Assembly: GCA_026214975.1 (NCBI GenBank)
Contig: JAOBSW010000332.1
Coordinates: 1 to 64,000, forward strand
Direction: 5' to 3'
Length of the DNA: 64,000 nucleotides
From: Gentiana macrophylla
Taxonomy: Eukaryota > Streptophyta > Magnoliopsida > Gentianales > Gentianaceae
Shown: positions 34,726 through 46,445 of the stretch, in pieces
Layout of the letters: each line of letters begins with the position of its first letter
How positions within the stretch are numbered: position 1 is the first letter of the stretch
Translations under genes and position numbers: made by a program
The notes under the pieces: generated by a model
The model's input: the letters and a program-made list of their open reading frames with translations, nothing else
Database searches by the model: none
What the model was told of the DNA's origin: nothing

Positions 34726-35103
34726 CTCGTTTTTATTTTATTTTTAGGATTGCATATCATGTAGGCTGCATTGTAGTACATTTTCATGTAGTTGCACCTA
34801 GCCTACTGTTTTGTAATGTTCCATGTATATGTTCCATCTTTCTATGAGCTTAATCTGAAGAATCTCTATAACTTCTTTTCCATGTGTTTTACATGTATAA
34901 TCCTTTTTCCCCGTAGACTCTTTTTGCACTAATCAAGTCTGCAGGATACTTTCTTCCTAGCTATTGTGCACTTTCACGATGTATTCGGGTTGTCTGTGAT
35001 GCTCACGAGTCATCTTGAGCTATGCAAGCAATCACGGTTCTTGTTGGTTCCTCCGCACTGCCGGCATCCAATCGCCTAAGTTCTCTAATTTATTATTTCT
35101 GTA
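34726..35103 (+). other. E3 internal non-coding stretch
   Basis: Matches E5 54775-55239 in most of its length and contains no reading frame with a recognisable product. Apart from the shared sequence I see nothing in it. Confidence 0.5.
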
Positions 35104-35143
35104 CAACTTGAGGACAAGTTGCAATCTAAGTGTGGGGGAAGGG
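35104..35143 (+). promoter_or_regulatory. E3 internal hairpin plus polypurine tract (candidate central PPT)
   Basis: CAACTTG and CAAGTTG pair around AGGA (35104-35121), followed by AAGTGTGGGGGAAGGG at 35128-35143. It lies about 1.1 kb upstream of the 3' tract. Confidence 0.65.
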
Positions 35144-36211
35144 ATAGATGATTTATGTGTCTACTTTCGTTTGCTCGTATTTTTAGTATTTCTATGAAAA
35201 GTGCTTAATTTTCAAATTTTTTTTGTTTTGTCCCGAGTAGACAAAGGCATATCTTTGCTTGAGTTTATATCATTTTTGCTATATTCTGTATATTTAGTAA
35301 TTTTAGTTGTTTCACCCGACACTCTTTTTCACATGCCATAGTAAATGATGAGCTAAATGTTGAAAGCCTACCCCATTTTAGTTGGAGATTTTTGATGATT
35401 ATAGCATGTTTCTTTGATTATGTACAATTCTTGAAAAGTTTAGTAGTTTGTATTCTAGGATTAAAGTATGACATACTGTGAATATCTGTAAGTTTGAATG
35501 TGATAAGTGAAACGTGATTAAGTCTTTGCAATAGTAATAAATTGTTTACTTGAGGTGTTATGCTCGAGTGGTCTGTGCTACTAGAAAATAATCTTTTTTC
35601 CGCCGCCAAATTGAAATCTCTAAGTAAACATAATTGTAATTGTGTGTGTCGGAAGTGGTTTATGATTTGAGTGAGGTAGGGTGTACCACGTATGTCCTAT
35701 TCCACTATGATGACCAAAAGCTCACGCATGGTCGGTTTATATTTGCCTTATGATTGGAGTAAGGTAGGGATTATCTTGAAATGTCCTATTCTCGCTATGA
35801 GGCATAAGCTTATTACGATGTGTGTTAGAAAAGTGTGAAAAAATGAAAATATTGAAATATATTATTATGAATAAGTAAGGACTTAGTTATCGTTAATCTT
35901 ATACCCAGTATAAAATCTGAAGGATATGTTGTAGGGATTATCCTCTCGAGTGCATCGAGAAATGTTTTAGATATTCTCTACTATTTCTTTTTGGGATATG
36001 TATGTTTTGTAAAATGCCTGTTATAATTTTTGAATATTTCTAACTTAGATGGGAAACCGGGCTAGTTTTGGTTTGAATAACTTTCAAATTGTGGAACTTA
36101 GTGGAAGTTTATTATGGCTATGCACACACTCACTTGGGTGAACTTCTAAGTTATTGAATATACTTCATATTTGTATAGATGTTTATTTGTCTCGAGCTTG
36201 ATTATGTTTTG
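35144..36211 (+). other. E3 non-coding 3' region with two-copy motif
   Basis: Direct repeat with copies near 35661 and 35748 (period about 87 bp), sharing TATGATT-GAGT, AGGTAGGG and ATGTCCTATTC-C-CTATGA. It is the plus-strand equivalent of the doublets in E1 and E4, while E5 has different sequence at this place. No coding potential. Confidence 0.7.
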
Positions 36212-36251
36212 TTTTGCTCGAGGACGAGCAAAAAGATAAGTGTGGGGGTGT
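36212..36251 (+). promoter_or_regulatory. E3 3' polypurine tract with hairpin
   Basis: TTTTGCTCG and CGAGCAAAA form a perfect 9-bp stem around AGGA (36212-36233), then AAGTGTGGGGGTGT (36238-36251) directly before the LTR start TGTTAAGGGC. Confidence 0.8.
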
Positions 36252-37784
36252 TGTTAAGGGCTAAATTATAGTGATTTTTACATATATTTTCTATATCAAT
36301 TTCCCCTACATTCGTATGATTTCCATAGAAATCGAGCTTTATATTGAAATATTGAGTAAATGATGTTTTTAATAGTTAAATTGCAAAACGTAACGAATTA
36401 TGTGCTTAAATTATGATTTTATATTATTTTGGAAATATGTTACACTTTGGTATGTTTTGATCCTTGTGTAGATACTCATTGATGATGGAAAAGATGATCC
36501 TAAAGAGCTAATTTCGAGATGAGAGAGGATCAATCAAAGACATGGAAGAATAAAGGAGATAAGGAAAGAAATCAATGAAGATAAAGATGGAAATATCAAG
36601 ATTTCGACAGTGGACTGGCGTCCAAGATTAACGAGAAGCGTCGATCGTAATCGGCGTTTGAAAATCTGAACCATCGTCCAGAATCGTAATTCACATTCAG
36701 AGAGTTCAGACGTTGGTGAATCGGCGTCGATCTCCGTCAAGCATCACGGGCGGGCGTCGGTTGAGTGAGCGGGCGCCCACCGCCGTTTTCTTTGAAACCG
36801 ACTAAGGTTCTTGTAGCGGCCGCCTCTGTTTTCTATTTAAAGCACAGCAGCCCCAAACCCTAATTCATTCGTAAATTTCTTCACATCAAAAGAGAGGCGA
36901 AACCGCATCTTGAGAGTTTGAAGGCCGGTCACCCGAGCCTTGTGCTCGGGTGAACCGAGGTTAGATTAGGAGTAGTTTAGATGCTTTTCGTTTCCGTTCT
37001 TGGATCCTTCAATGTATGAGACTATGTGAGTTCTTCTTGATTTATTTACTTCCAGTTTTTATTCATGATCTTGGTTCTTTTTGTATTTTTCTATGTGGTT
37101 TGTATGGCTACGTGAATAAATTGAGGAATTAGTTCACGATAGATGTTTATAATACGGAAGTTGCATAAACCTTAGATCATCATAGAAAGATAGGGTTTTT
37201 AGCCGTTGATTATGTGACAAATTAATTGGTTAGATTCCTAGGTTGGTAGATTCGATTATACGAGAGTAACTTGAATCTACACCCGTCGTTTTGTTTGGTA
37301 AATCAGTCTCAACACTCGAAAGATGAGAGATAGATAATTGAATTAAGCTCACTTAAAGTAGGATTTCATAGCTTGAGAGATAAGTTCACTAAGAGATTAG
37401 GGATTTGTGTCTCGTGAAAGGGTGAAACCACAAACTGAATTAAAATCATGAGATTAACTAGGATTGAGATCACATAGGTTTGTATATTGGTTGTTTGATC
37501 CCATGTCTTTAGTTTAGATTGTTTTTTATGTTTCTTAGGTTAGATTTATCTTGATTGCTCTTTCGTTTATTTTATTTGTTCTTTCGTTTATTCATTTTTC
37601 CTAAGTAACAATTGAAAGGAATTAGTGAAATTAGATTCAACATCCCAATTCCCTGTGGATCGACCCCTTACTCACTTCGCTCTACTATCAATTACCCGGT
37701 ATTCGGCCGGTTAGGAGTTAGTTTTGCATGGTAGTTAGGGTTTATAAATTTTCTTTTGTTTAATGATGCAAAATCCCTCCAACA
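36252..37784 (+). repeat. E3 3' LTR (1533 bp)
   Basis: TGTTAAGGGCTAAATT to CCCTCCAACA. TATTTAAA at 36834-36841 and the 9-bp hairpin at 36929-36953. The last 850 bp resemble the E5 LTR closely, and the first part resembles the E4 LTR in a stretch before the TATA box. No coding content. Confidence 0.92.
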
Positions 37785-39462
37785 AACGGACACGGGAGCA
37801 GAAGGTCATGGCCAAAATACTAGGATGGGTCCACCGAACCACCGAATGGGGTCATGCACAAATCCACCGACATCCCCGAGGTAGAAAATCCCCAAGAAGC
37901 ACACCACGTCGTTGGCATCGGAAAGGGCTTTCCAGAATGGTGAACTGCACGTGGAACGGACACTGGAGCCGAAGGTTATGGCCAAAATACTAGCACGGGT
38001 CCACCGAAACACCGAATGGGGTCATGCCCAAATCCACCGACATCCCTGAGGTACCGACGAACCACAGAAAATCCCCGAGAAGCACACCACGTCGTTGGCA
38101 TCGGAAAGAGCTTTCCAGAATAGGGAACTAAACGTGGAACAGACACGGGAACTGAAGGTTATGGCCAAAATACTAGCATGGGTCCACCGAACCACCAAAT
38201 GGGGTCATGCTCAAATCCACCGACATCCCCGAGGTAGAAAATCCTCGAGAAGCACACCACATTGTTGGCATCGGAGAGGGCTTTCCAGAATGGTGAACTG
38301 CACATGGAACAGACACGGGAGCCGAAGGTTATGGCCAAAATACTAGCACGTGTCCACCGAACCACCGAATGGGGTCATGCACAAATCCACCGACATCCCC
38401 GAGGTACCGACGAACCATAGAAAATCCCCGAGAAGCACACCACGTCGTTGGCATTGGAAAGGTCTTTCCAGAATGGTGAACTGCACGCGGAATGGACACG
38501 GGAGCTGAAGGTTATGGCCAAAATACTAGCACGGGTCCACCAAACCACCGAATGGGGTCATGCACAAATCCACCGACATCCCCGAGGTAGAAAATCCCCG
38601 AGAAGCACAACACTTCGTTGGCATCGAAAATGGCTTTCCAGAATGGTTAACTGCACGTGGAACTTACACGGGAGCCGAAGGTTATGGCCAAAATACTAGC
38701 ACGGGTCCACCGAACCACCGAATGGGGTTATGCACAAATCCACCGACATCCCCGATGTACCGACGAACCACAGAAAATCCCCGAGAAGTGCACCACGTCA
38801 TTGGCATCGGAAAGGGCTTTCGCATTGTGAGGCGCACGTGGAACGGACACGAGAGCGAAGGTTATGGCCAAAATACTAGCACGGGTCCACCGAACCACCG
38901 AATGGGGTCATGCACAAATCCACCGACATCCCCGAGGTACCGACGATCCACATAAAATCCCCGAGAAGCACACCACGTCGTTGGCATCGGAAAGGGATTT
39001 CCAGAATGGGGAATCGCGCGTGGAACGGACACGGAGCCGCGAAGGTTATGGCCAAAATACTAGCACGGGTCCACGAACCACCGAATGGGGTCATGCACAA
39101 ATCCACCGACATCCCCATGGTATAAAATCCCCGAGAAGCGCACCACGTCGTTGGCATCGGTAATGGCTTTCCAGAATGGTGAAGCGCACGTGGATCGCAT
39201 ACGAGAGCCAAAGGTTATGGCAAAAATACTAGCACGGGTCCACCGAACCACCGAATAGGGTCATGCACAAATCTATTGACATCCCCGAGGTACCGATGAA
39301 CCACATAAAATCCCAGAGAAGCACACCACGTCGTTGGCATCAGAAAGGGCTTTCTAGAATGGTGAACTGCACATGAAACGGACACGGAGCCGAAGGTTAT
39401 GGCCAAAATACTAGATGCGGGTCCACCGAACCACCGAATGGAGTCATGCACAAATCCACCGA
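37785..39462. repeat. Satellite block C
   Basis: About nine and a half monomers of the 170/183-bp dimeric type. It begins with the right copy of AACGG in phase with the end of block B. The part 38748-39462 is nearly the same as block D (49329-50046), sharing rare variants such as ACGATCCACATAAAATCC, CCATGGTATAAAATCC, AATCTATTGACATC and ATGGAGTCATGC. It ends at CACCGA where the E4 LTR begins. Confidence 0.95.
39458..39462. other. Target site duplication ACCGA, left of E4
   Basis: ACCGA before the LTR start TGTTCGG. The same five bases stand on both sides of the solo LTR (50042-50046 and 51632-51636). Confidence 0.9.
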
Positions 39463-40369
39463 TGTTCGGTAAAAGCGTGTTTTAAATTTATAAACCGAAA
39501 CACCCCAAGTATAAGGATCGTAGTATAGGGTGTTTACGGTCGCCCTAAGGAGTGGAATGTTTATCGGATTCAAATATAAATCTATATCCATTATGTCACA
39601 ATTATCTATCTAAACTAAAGCTGAAACTAACTAAAACCTAAACCTAAGAATTAAAACTAAAACAGGAAATAAAAACAAGCAGGAAATAAGAAAACAGAAA
39701 GACGGACGAGCGTTCACTAAAGTGAACGAGCGTCTGAAAACTAAATCTAATGGACGAGCGCGTCTGCTATTGCGGACGAGCGTCTGATTATGAACTGAAG
39801 CAGAAAAGTGCAGGAAAACAGCAGGAAATTAGGGTTTATAAAACTAGAACTTAAACTAAACTTAATCTAAACGATTCGATTAATAAACAATAAAGGGAAA
39901 ACACAGCGAGGCGATCAGATTCCACCCATCAACCAACAACTCAACTAGATGATGATTTAGAACATAGTTTTTAGTAGTGATTTTTCACGGATTCAATTAG
40001 ATATCTCTAACCAAAATCTAGGGTTTCGTTTATCTTTTTCAAGTAAACTAAACATGCAATCAAAACGAAATCACGAGATTGTTTCCAAACTCTTACTCAA
40101 CTAATCATGCATAATCTCTTAAAACACAATTAGATGCATTACTTTGAACGAAAGAAAACTCAAATAAACAGACTTTCATAAATTTATTCAAGCATAAATT
40201 AAACATAGATCGTTTCATCAAATCTTAATTCAATAAAACTTAAGCAATACAAAACAGATCCAAAGTAATGAAAAACTATGAAATAAACTCACTAAACTTA
40301 AGCATCGAATTCTCTAGTTGGTTTTGTTGTTGATAGGCTTCCTCCGTCGACTCACTGCAAGGTTTCTAG

Positions 40370-40398
40370 CCAACAATCATGTTGAATATGATTGTTGG
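40370..40398 (-). other. LTR hairpin (R region) of E4
   Basis: CCAACAATCAT and ATGATTGTTGG form a perfect 11-bp stem with a 7-nt loop. It starts about 114 nt downstream of the TATA box. The same structure is at 50958-50986 in the solo LTR. Its sequence is unrelated to the E3/E5 hairpin, but position and loop size agree. Confidence 0.75.
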
Positions 40399-40511
40399 TT
40401 GGGAGATTTGCATCTCTGTGAAATTAGGGTTCTTTGGCCGCAGCTTTTGGTGAATTTGCGATCTCAATGTTGCGTAAAAAAAATATGTTCTTAGGGTTGG
40501 GGCTGCTGCTG

Positions 40512-40519
40512 TATTTATA
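40512..40519 (-). promoter_or_regulatory. TATA box of the E4 LTR
   Basis: Minus-strand TATAAATA; the solo LTR has the same box at 51100-51107. Confidence 0.6.
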
Positions 40520-41047
40520 GAGCTCTAAGTCGGTTAGCCTTAGGTCGGCGGCGGACGCTCGTTCGCTTATATGGACGCCCGTTCAAGATGCCTTAGACGC
40601 TATCAAGACGCTCGTCCAGATTCCGTCCAAACTCTCTGTTCAACTTTTCTTCTCTAGACGCTCGTCCGAATTACAAGACGCCCGTCCATATTGGACCATT
40701 GCATGGACGCTAAATGCGGATTGATGCGTGAACGGATTCCTTGATATTTCCATCTTTATCTTGATTGATTTCTTTCCTTATCTCTTTCATTTCCCATATC
40801 TTTGATTGATCTTCTCGAAATTAAGTCTCCTAAAAGATAAATGAACATTGCAAAATGTAATGAAATCCAAATAATCATAATTAAATCAATTAAACACTTA
40901 AAATAACCAATTTTGCAAATAACCATATTAAAATGACATTTACCTAATAATTACACTTAAACCCTTAATTCTCATGTAAATTACGCAAATGTGGGGAAAA
41001 TAATAATGAAATAAACCCTTAATAATCATATAAATATGGCCTTAACA

Positions 41048-41086
41048 ACACCCCCACACTTAACTTTTTGTACGTCCTCGGACAAA
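41048..41086 (-). promoter_or_regulatory. E4 3' polypurine tract with hairpin
   Basis: Minus strand: TTTGTCCG and CGTACAAA (7 of 8 pairs) around AGGA (41067-41086), then AAGTGTGGGGGTGT (41048-41061) up to the LTR. Confidence 0.75.
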
Positions 41087-42023
41087 ACAATCAAAACTAT
41101 AGCTCAACTTTATAAATAATCCACATAGATCTCTAACTCACGTAACAAAAGATACAACAACTATAGCAAACAATACCAACACAGAGATAGATTCGGTGTA
41201 AGTGTGACAAGCCGTTCTCAATCTAACAAGCCTTTCAAAGAAATATCCTCTCAAAAATTCCAATGACTATCCTAAGTGCAGATAAGAATAGCTCCACTCA
41301 AAGCCTTCCCACGCACTCAGTAGGATAATCCCTACAAGACATATCATGCGGTTCTACTGGGTATAAGATCCATGATAACAAAGACTTCACTTTATTTTAA
41401 CTCATCATTTTTCAAAATTTTCAAATTTGACGCATATCAGAATGAGCTCTTACCCATCATAGTAGAATAGGACATTTCGTGATAACACCCTACCTTACTC
41501 AAATCATAAGGTAGCTTCTCACTGGTATCGTGAGCTTACGGTCATCATAGTGGTATAGGACATCGAGGTATACCCTACCGCACTCAAATCATTAACGACT
41601 TCCGACAAGCGTATTTATTAATAATTGCTCACTCACTTTATTCATTCACTTTTCAAAGTCATAAGTTACATCTCACTTATCACATTCAAACTTTATGATA
41701 TTCACGATTACACGGTCTAACTAAGGTGTTACTATCTTGACCTTCCTAAGATAAATCATTAAAAATAATGAAAGGATATAATTCAAAAGTCATGCTTCAA
41801 AATCAAAGGCTTTCGTGAGTGAAAAATGAATACTATCTCCATGACAGTAAAAACATGCTATAATTATCTCACTAAGTCACATACTATCATCGTTAGAAAA
41901 CTACAACTAGCAAGCATCTAGTTCCAATTATATGCTCGAGACTCACAAAAAAAAAAATTTAAATTTCGCAGAAATTTAACATTCACTCATATTTCAAAGA
42001 ATATAGCATAAAAACATACCCAA
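41087..42023 (-). other. E4 non-coding 3' region with two-copy motif
   Basis: Direct repeat with copies near 41457 and 41545 (period about 88 bp), sharing TCATAGT-G-ATAGGACAT, CCCTACC and ACTCAAATCAT with the E1 doublet. No coding potential. Confidence 0.7.
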
Positions 42024-42038
42024 ACACCCCCCACACTT
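42024..42038 (-). promoter_or_regulatory. E4 internal polypurine tract (candidate central PPT)
   Basis: Minus strand AAGTGTGGGGGGTGT, about 980 bp upstream of the 3' tract. The AGGA loop sequence is present just upstream (near 42051) but the flanking stem is weak in this copy. 42039-42466 shows nothing else. Confidence 0.55.
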
Positions 42039-42466
42039 AAATCACATTATGTCCTCGGAGATATGCGAATAAAAGAAAAGAAAACTTAGTTGGTTTCTTG
42101 AGTGGTTGTCGGATGAAAGTTGGCAGAGGTCAGGCCGGAGCATGGATGTGTACCGCAACTCGAATAGACAACACTGGACATAAAAGCTTGTGAACACCGC
42201 TCAAAAGTATCTCGCCACACTCGACATACCATATAATCTCGGGTACACGGGGTATATGAGCAACACATAACACAAAACACTCACAATGAACGTAAGAGGA
42301 ATAACCATCAACACAAAATCAACTAAAGTATTATTTCTAAACAATAAAACAACCTAAGAAAAGAAAACAAACAAAGAAAACTAGGTTGCCTCCCAGAGCG
42401 CTCTTTTAATGTCAATAGCTTGACATGATTCAAAAGATCAACCCGGATCGGGCCACTTTGGTTTGA

Positions 42467-43078
42467 CTACCGCCACCTCGAGTGATCGTAATCCGGAGCT
42501 TTGGGGCGGAAATGATTTTCACCACAACAACAAGTCAAGTGTGCTATAAGATCATTAAACTTTTCTCTCCAAACTACACTGACTCTCTTCTTCTTGTTCT
42601 TGCGGATGATCGGCATAGGCATAGTGGTATGATCAGAAGTCTCAACAGAAGGTACCTTACGGGTGGATATAGGAACGTCATCATCATCTGACTCAAAGAA
42701 ATAAGATGGAATCTCTTCACAAATCAGGACATCTGTACTCTCATCTCTTCTTTGGAAATAAAGAATCTCAGGCTTTTCCTTTGGTTGCCTAAAATATTTC
42801 TTAAGTCGATGACCATTCACTTTAAAAGCTTGATTACCATACCCGTTCAAAGTAATTACTCCACTTGGATTAACCTCGAGAATCTCAAAGGGACCAGACC
42901 ATCTAGACTTGAGTTTACCCGGAAACAGGTGAAGTCTAGTATTATAGAGTAAAGCCATTTCACCAACTTTGAATTCTCGGTCCTTGATCTTAGCGTCATG
43001 GAGTACCTTAGTTCTCTCCTTTGCCGAGTTTAGCATTCTCGTGACGCTCTGAGTCCGAATTAAATCGAGCTCGTTCAA
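42467..43078 (-). pseudogene. E4 integrase C-terminal part
   Basis: Contains [31 protein letters not shown] and GYGNQAFKVNGHRLKKYF, parallel to E1 integrase residues from about 240 on. It continues into an acidic stretch and a basic tail with RKNKKKR, with no chromodomain. It is separated from the catalytic core by frameshifts between 43079 and 43326. Confidence 0.85.
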
Positions 43079-43326
43079 TTGTAACGATCGTTTCTCCCCA
43101 CAGAGTTGGCTATCAAAATTTAAGAATTTAATTGCCCGAAAGCTCTGTTTTCAAGTTCGACAGTGTAAATGACAAGCTTTGCCATAGACCATTTGGAAGG
43201 GTGACGTGCCCATCGGGTCTTGAATGCGAAGACGATAGGCCCACAATGCGTCATCCAGCTTAAGACTCCAATTAGATCGATTATTGTTCACGGTCTTCTC
43301 TAAAATTCTTTTCAAACTCTGGTTGC

Positions 43327-43713
43327 TTACCTCGACTTGGCCACTGGTTTGGGGATGATATGGTGTACCAACTTTGTGTTTGACACCATATTTTTCAAGG
43401 ATTTTATCAAGCGGCGCATTGCAAAAGTGAGTACCTTCATCACTAATGAGTGCTCTCGGACGTTAAATCTAGTAAAGATATTCTTTTGCAAGAATTTCTT
43501 TACAACCTTGTGATCATTAGTTTGAGTAGCTATGGCCTCGACCCACTTTGAAACATAATCCCACATGCAGACGAGGATATACTTATTACCACATGAGGAT
43601 GGAAAGGGTCCCATAAAATCTATGCCCCATACATCGAAAACTTCGCATTCAAGAATGGGCTTAAGTGGCATTTCCATCCGACTACTACGCCCAGTTCTCG
43701 CGGCACCTATCAC
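43327..43713 (-). pseudogene. E4 integrase catalytic core, frameshifted
   Basis: Shows the first catalytic Asp (residue 32 here, in GIDFMGP), then [11 protein letters not shown] and [10 protein letters not shown]. The frame is lost after NIFTRF, just ahead of the second catalytic Asp, which is readable in another frame together with TFAMRRL in place of THFCNRPL. There is also an extra residue in CMWDYVSKW relative to E1. The HHCC region (43720-43880) is readable only in pieces. Confidence 0.82.
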
Positions 43714-43899
43714 AACCTTTACAAAAGGCTTCGCATCTTTAAACAGAGTCGGCCAAGAGAATCCAGCTTGAAGAATCTTTGCAACCGTCTTGGTGTTCCA
43801 TAGTGACCTCGGTAGGACCGCTTATGGCATTGTTCTAGGATATCCCACTCGATCATGCTCAGAACACACCGTCGAAGCAACCCGTCTTTACTGGACTAC

Positions 43900-44450
43900 G
43901 AACAAATAAGGGTCTTCCCATACGAGATATTTAAGATCAGAAAAGAACTTCTTCCTCTCCTGATACGTCATATCCTCTAAATGACCACTCGCTAAATAGT
44001 TGACGTAGTCAGCATACCACGGCCTAACCGTTTCAAGCTTCATCAATTGCTCAGTCGGAAAATCAATGCCTATATCATTGTGATTCTCTGCACCCTCATT
44101 TACTAAGCGAGATAAATGATCACCACAATATTCTCACTACCTTTCTTATCTTTAATCACAAGGTCAAACTCTTGTAGAATTAAAATCCATCTATGTAACC
44201 TTGGTTTTGCATCCGCTTTGTCCATAAGGTAGCGTAAAAGTCGCATGATCGTCCATACAATCACTTGAGACCGAGAAGATAGCTTCTAAACTTGTCAATG
44301 GCAAAGACGACGGCTAAGAATTCCTTCTCGATCGTAGTATAATTGCATTGAGCCGGGTTCAAGGTACGACTCGCATAATAGATGGGCCTGAACCTTTTAT
44401 CAAGTCTTTGACCTAAAGCTGCGCCACGGCGTAATTAGAGGCATCGCACA
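43900..44450 (-). pseudogene. E4 RNase H and linker, frameshifted
   Basis: Minus-strand translation shows ELMCDASNYAV, then after a one-base loss LGQRLDKRF, IYYASRTLNPAQ and TTIEKEFLAVVFAIDKF. These are the RNase H blocks in their normal place after the RT. Further down, KKFFSDLKYLVWE-like sequence marks the linker to the integrase. Confidence 0.72.
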
Positions 44451-45755
44451 TCAACTCGAAAGGCTTGGTCCATCGGTGCAACTAAAATAGGGGGCGATAA
44501 GCTTGTCTTTCGGACAATTGAAAGCTTCTTTGCACTTCAGATCGAACAAGAAATCGACATCTTCTTTCAAGAGATTTGATAAAGGCTTGGCAATCGTAGA
44601 AAAGTCTCGAATGAAACGCCGGTAGAAGCCAACGTGTCCTAGAAAACCTCGTACCTCCTTCACTGTCTTAGGGTACGTCATCCTTTCAATGGCTTCGACC
44701 TTAGCCTTATCAACTTGAATACCAGCTTTGGACACCTTGTGTCCCAAAACTATTCCTTCATCAACTAGAAAATGGCATTTCTCCCAGTTAAGCACCAGAT
44801 TTTTCTCAACACAACGTTGGAGTACCATATCTAGATTCTTTAAAATTTCATCAAAGCTATCGCCATAGACTGAGAAGTCATCCATGAAGACCTCCATGCA
44901 TTGCTCCACAAGTCCATAAAAAATGGCCAACATGCACCGTTGAAAAGTCGCGGGTGCATTGCATAGACCGAATGGCATTCTACGAAAGGCAAAAGTACCA
45001 GATGGACATGTAAACGTGGTCTTCTCTTGGTCATTGGGGTCGATGGCTATCTGGAAGTAACCAGAGTATCCATCGAGAAAACAATAATACTTGTGACCAC
45101 TCAGTCTTTCAATAAGCTGGTCAATGAAGGGTAGGGGAAAGTGGTCCTTGGCAGTGACCTCGTTAAGTCGACGATAGTCGATACAGACTCTGTAGCCAGT
45201 CACGAGACGTAGGGCAACTTCCTCCCCTTTTTCATTCTTTTCAACCGTGATACCGCCCTTCTTTGGCACAACTTGAGTAGGGCTGACCCACTCGCTATCG
45301 GTGATTGCGTAGATGATTCCCATGTCAAGCCACTTTATAACCTCCTTCTTGACAACCTCTTGCATATGCGGATTCAGCCTTCGCTGAGGTTGTCTTACCT
45401 TTTTAGCTCCTTCCTCCGTTCGGATTTTATGCATGCATATGTCTGGGCTGATCCCTCGGATATCACCCACTTGCCAACCGAACGCGAGGATGTTTTTCTT
45501 AAGCACTTCTATCAGCTGTGCTTCTTGCTCTTGGTCGAGTTTCGAAGAAATGATCAAAGGCAATTTATCTCCATCCTTAAGAAAGATATACTTAAGGTGT
45601 TTTGGGAGCGGTTTGAGCTCTAAATCGTGAGGTGGTTGCTCAATACTAGACTTTAACGGGCCACCTTTCTCCTTATGAGCTTGAAGTGGTTGACAAAGAG
45701 AACACCTCATCTTCCCGAGGCTCAACCCGTAAAGGTACTGGATCAAATCATCCAT
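44451..45755 (-). CDS. E4 reverse transcriptase, intact domain
   Basis: RNA-dependent DNA polymerase domain of the pol polyprotein (434 residues in this frame). All blocks are present in order: AFGWQVGDIRGISP (about 91-104), RRLNPHMQEVVKKE, SEWVSPTQVVPKKGG (154-168), GYRVCIDYRRLNEVT (187-201), LDGYSGYFQI with the first catalytic Asp228, FRRMPFGLCNAPATFQRCM (257-275), FMDD at 290-293, LNWEKCHFLV, GIVLGHKVS and FLGHVGFYRRFI. This is the best preserved coding domain in the window. The first 25 or so residues are probably not native, because in pol the domain follows the protease without its own start. Confidence 0.95.
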   Translation of the reverse strand: MDDLIQYLYGLSLGKMRCSLCQPLQAHKEKGGPLKSSIEQPPHDLELKPLPKHLKYIFLKDGDKLPLIISSKLDQEQEAQLIEVLKKNILAFGWQVGDIRGISPDICMHKIRTEEGAKKVRQPQRRLNPHMQEVVKKEVIKWLDMGIIYAITDSEWVSPTQVVPKKGGITVEKNEKGEEVALRLVTGYRVCIDYRRLNEVTAKDHFPLPFIDQLIERLSGHKYYCFLDGYSGYFQIAIDPNDQEKTTFTCPSGTFAFRRMPFGLCNAPATFQRCMLAIFYGLVEQCMEVFMDDFSVYGDSFDEILKNLDMVLQRCVEKNLVLNWEKCHFLVDEGIVLGHKVSKAGIQVDKAKVEAIERMTYPKTVKEVRGFLGHVGFYRRFIRDFSTIAKPLSNLLKEDVDFLFDLKCKEAFNCPKDKLIAPYFSCTDGPSLSS

Positions 45756-46445
45756 CGGAATCCTCCGGTCAACACTTGCTTCCTTTTCTTGTGATCGATC
45801 ATTCTTCTTAACTCTTCATCTTTAAGCTCTTCTGCCAGCTCTTCCCAGTCATCTACTTCCCAATGAGTAGCTTCTCTCCAAAACTCTACCTCGTCCCAAC
45901 TACCCATCGAGCTTCTTCTTCACCAGGGATGAAGTCTTCGACTCATTCTTTGAAATCATCGTTTGTTCTTTGGGCATCTCCATGCTTCTAACTCAATACC
46001 AGCCCAGTGCAGAGCGAGTGAAGATGGATCGTCAATGCCTACGGCTTGAAATGAATTAGAAGGTGGTCCGCAATCACCGGATCCTCAATGTCCATGACTT
46101 CAAAAACACCTATCTCTGTAAGCTCCATTGCATCTTCATAATAGGCATCTCCTCCGTCCTCATATATGGCTTCGACAAAGCGATATTTCATCAATTACGG
46201 CTCTTTCAGGATGTGTCCCTCGTGTGAAGGTGACAGATGTGTCACCGACTCTAAGAGTGTCTGTCCTTTGCGTAAGTCGATGAGAGCGTTAGAAGTGTCT
46301 AAAAGGTTCGGCCTAGAATTAGAGGCATCTCCTTATCGGTGGATAGTCTAGAATAACCCAAATCGGTAGGGAAGACTAAATGTTCAATTTGAAGAAGAAC
46401 ATTAGCTACACAACGGCCGCTGATCGACTAGATTTGTCTACCATC
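45756..46445 (-). pseudogene. E4 protease-RT linker, degenerate
   Basis: By position this holds the C-terminal half of the protease and the linker. Pieces such as LGYSRLSTDKEMPLILG-like sequence are readable near 46300-46360 on the minus strand, but no long frame is open. Nothing else is recognised. Confidence 0.45.

Larger units (their letters stand above)
32551..37784 (+). mobile_element. Non-coding (LARD-like) LTR retrotransposon E3
   Basis: 5.2 kb with perfect AACGG duplications. It has a rearranged 5' LTR, an internal region of about 2.8 kb without gag or pol, two hairpin-polypurine modules and an intact 3' LTR. Its U3 shares a long segment with E4 (GGATCAATCAAAGA through GAAATATCAAG), and its U5 and much of its internal region match E5. 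It is therefore a non-autonomous member of the Athila/Tat group that would rely on proteins supplied by a coding relative. The primer-binding site is missing, probably through a deletion after insertion. Confidence 0.88.
39463..41047 (-). repeat. E4 3' LTR (1585 bp)
   Basis: TGTTCGGTAAAAG to GGCCTTAACA, the same length as the solo LTR at 50047-51631 and almost the same sequence. Differences are concentrated in CG-rich parts such as GGACGAGCGTC. It holds a minus-strand TATAAATA at 40512-40519, a hairpin at 40370-40398, and CG palindromes at 40551-40720. Confidence 0.95.
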
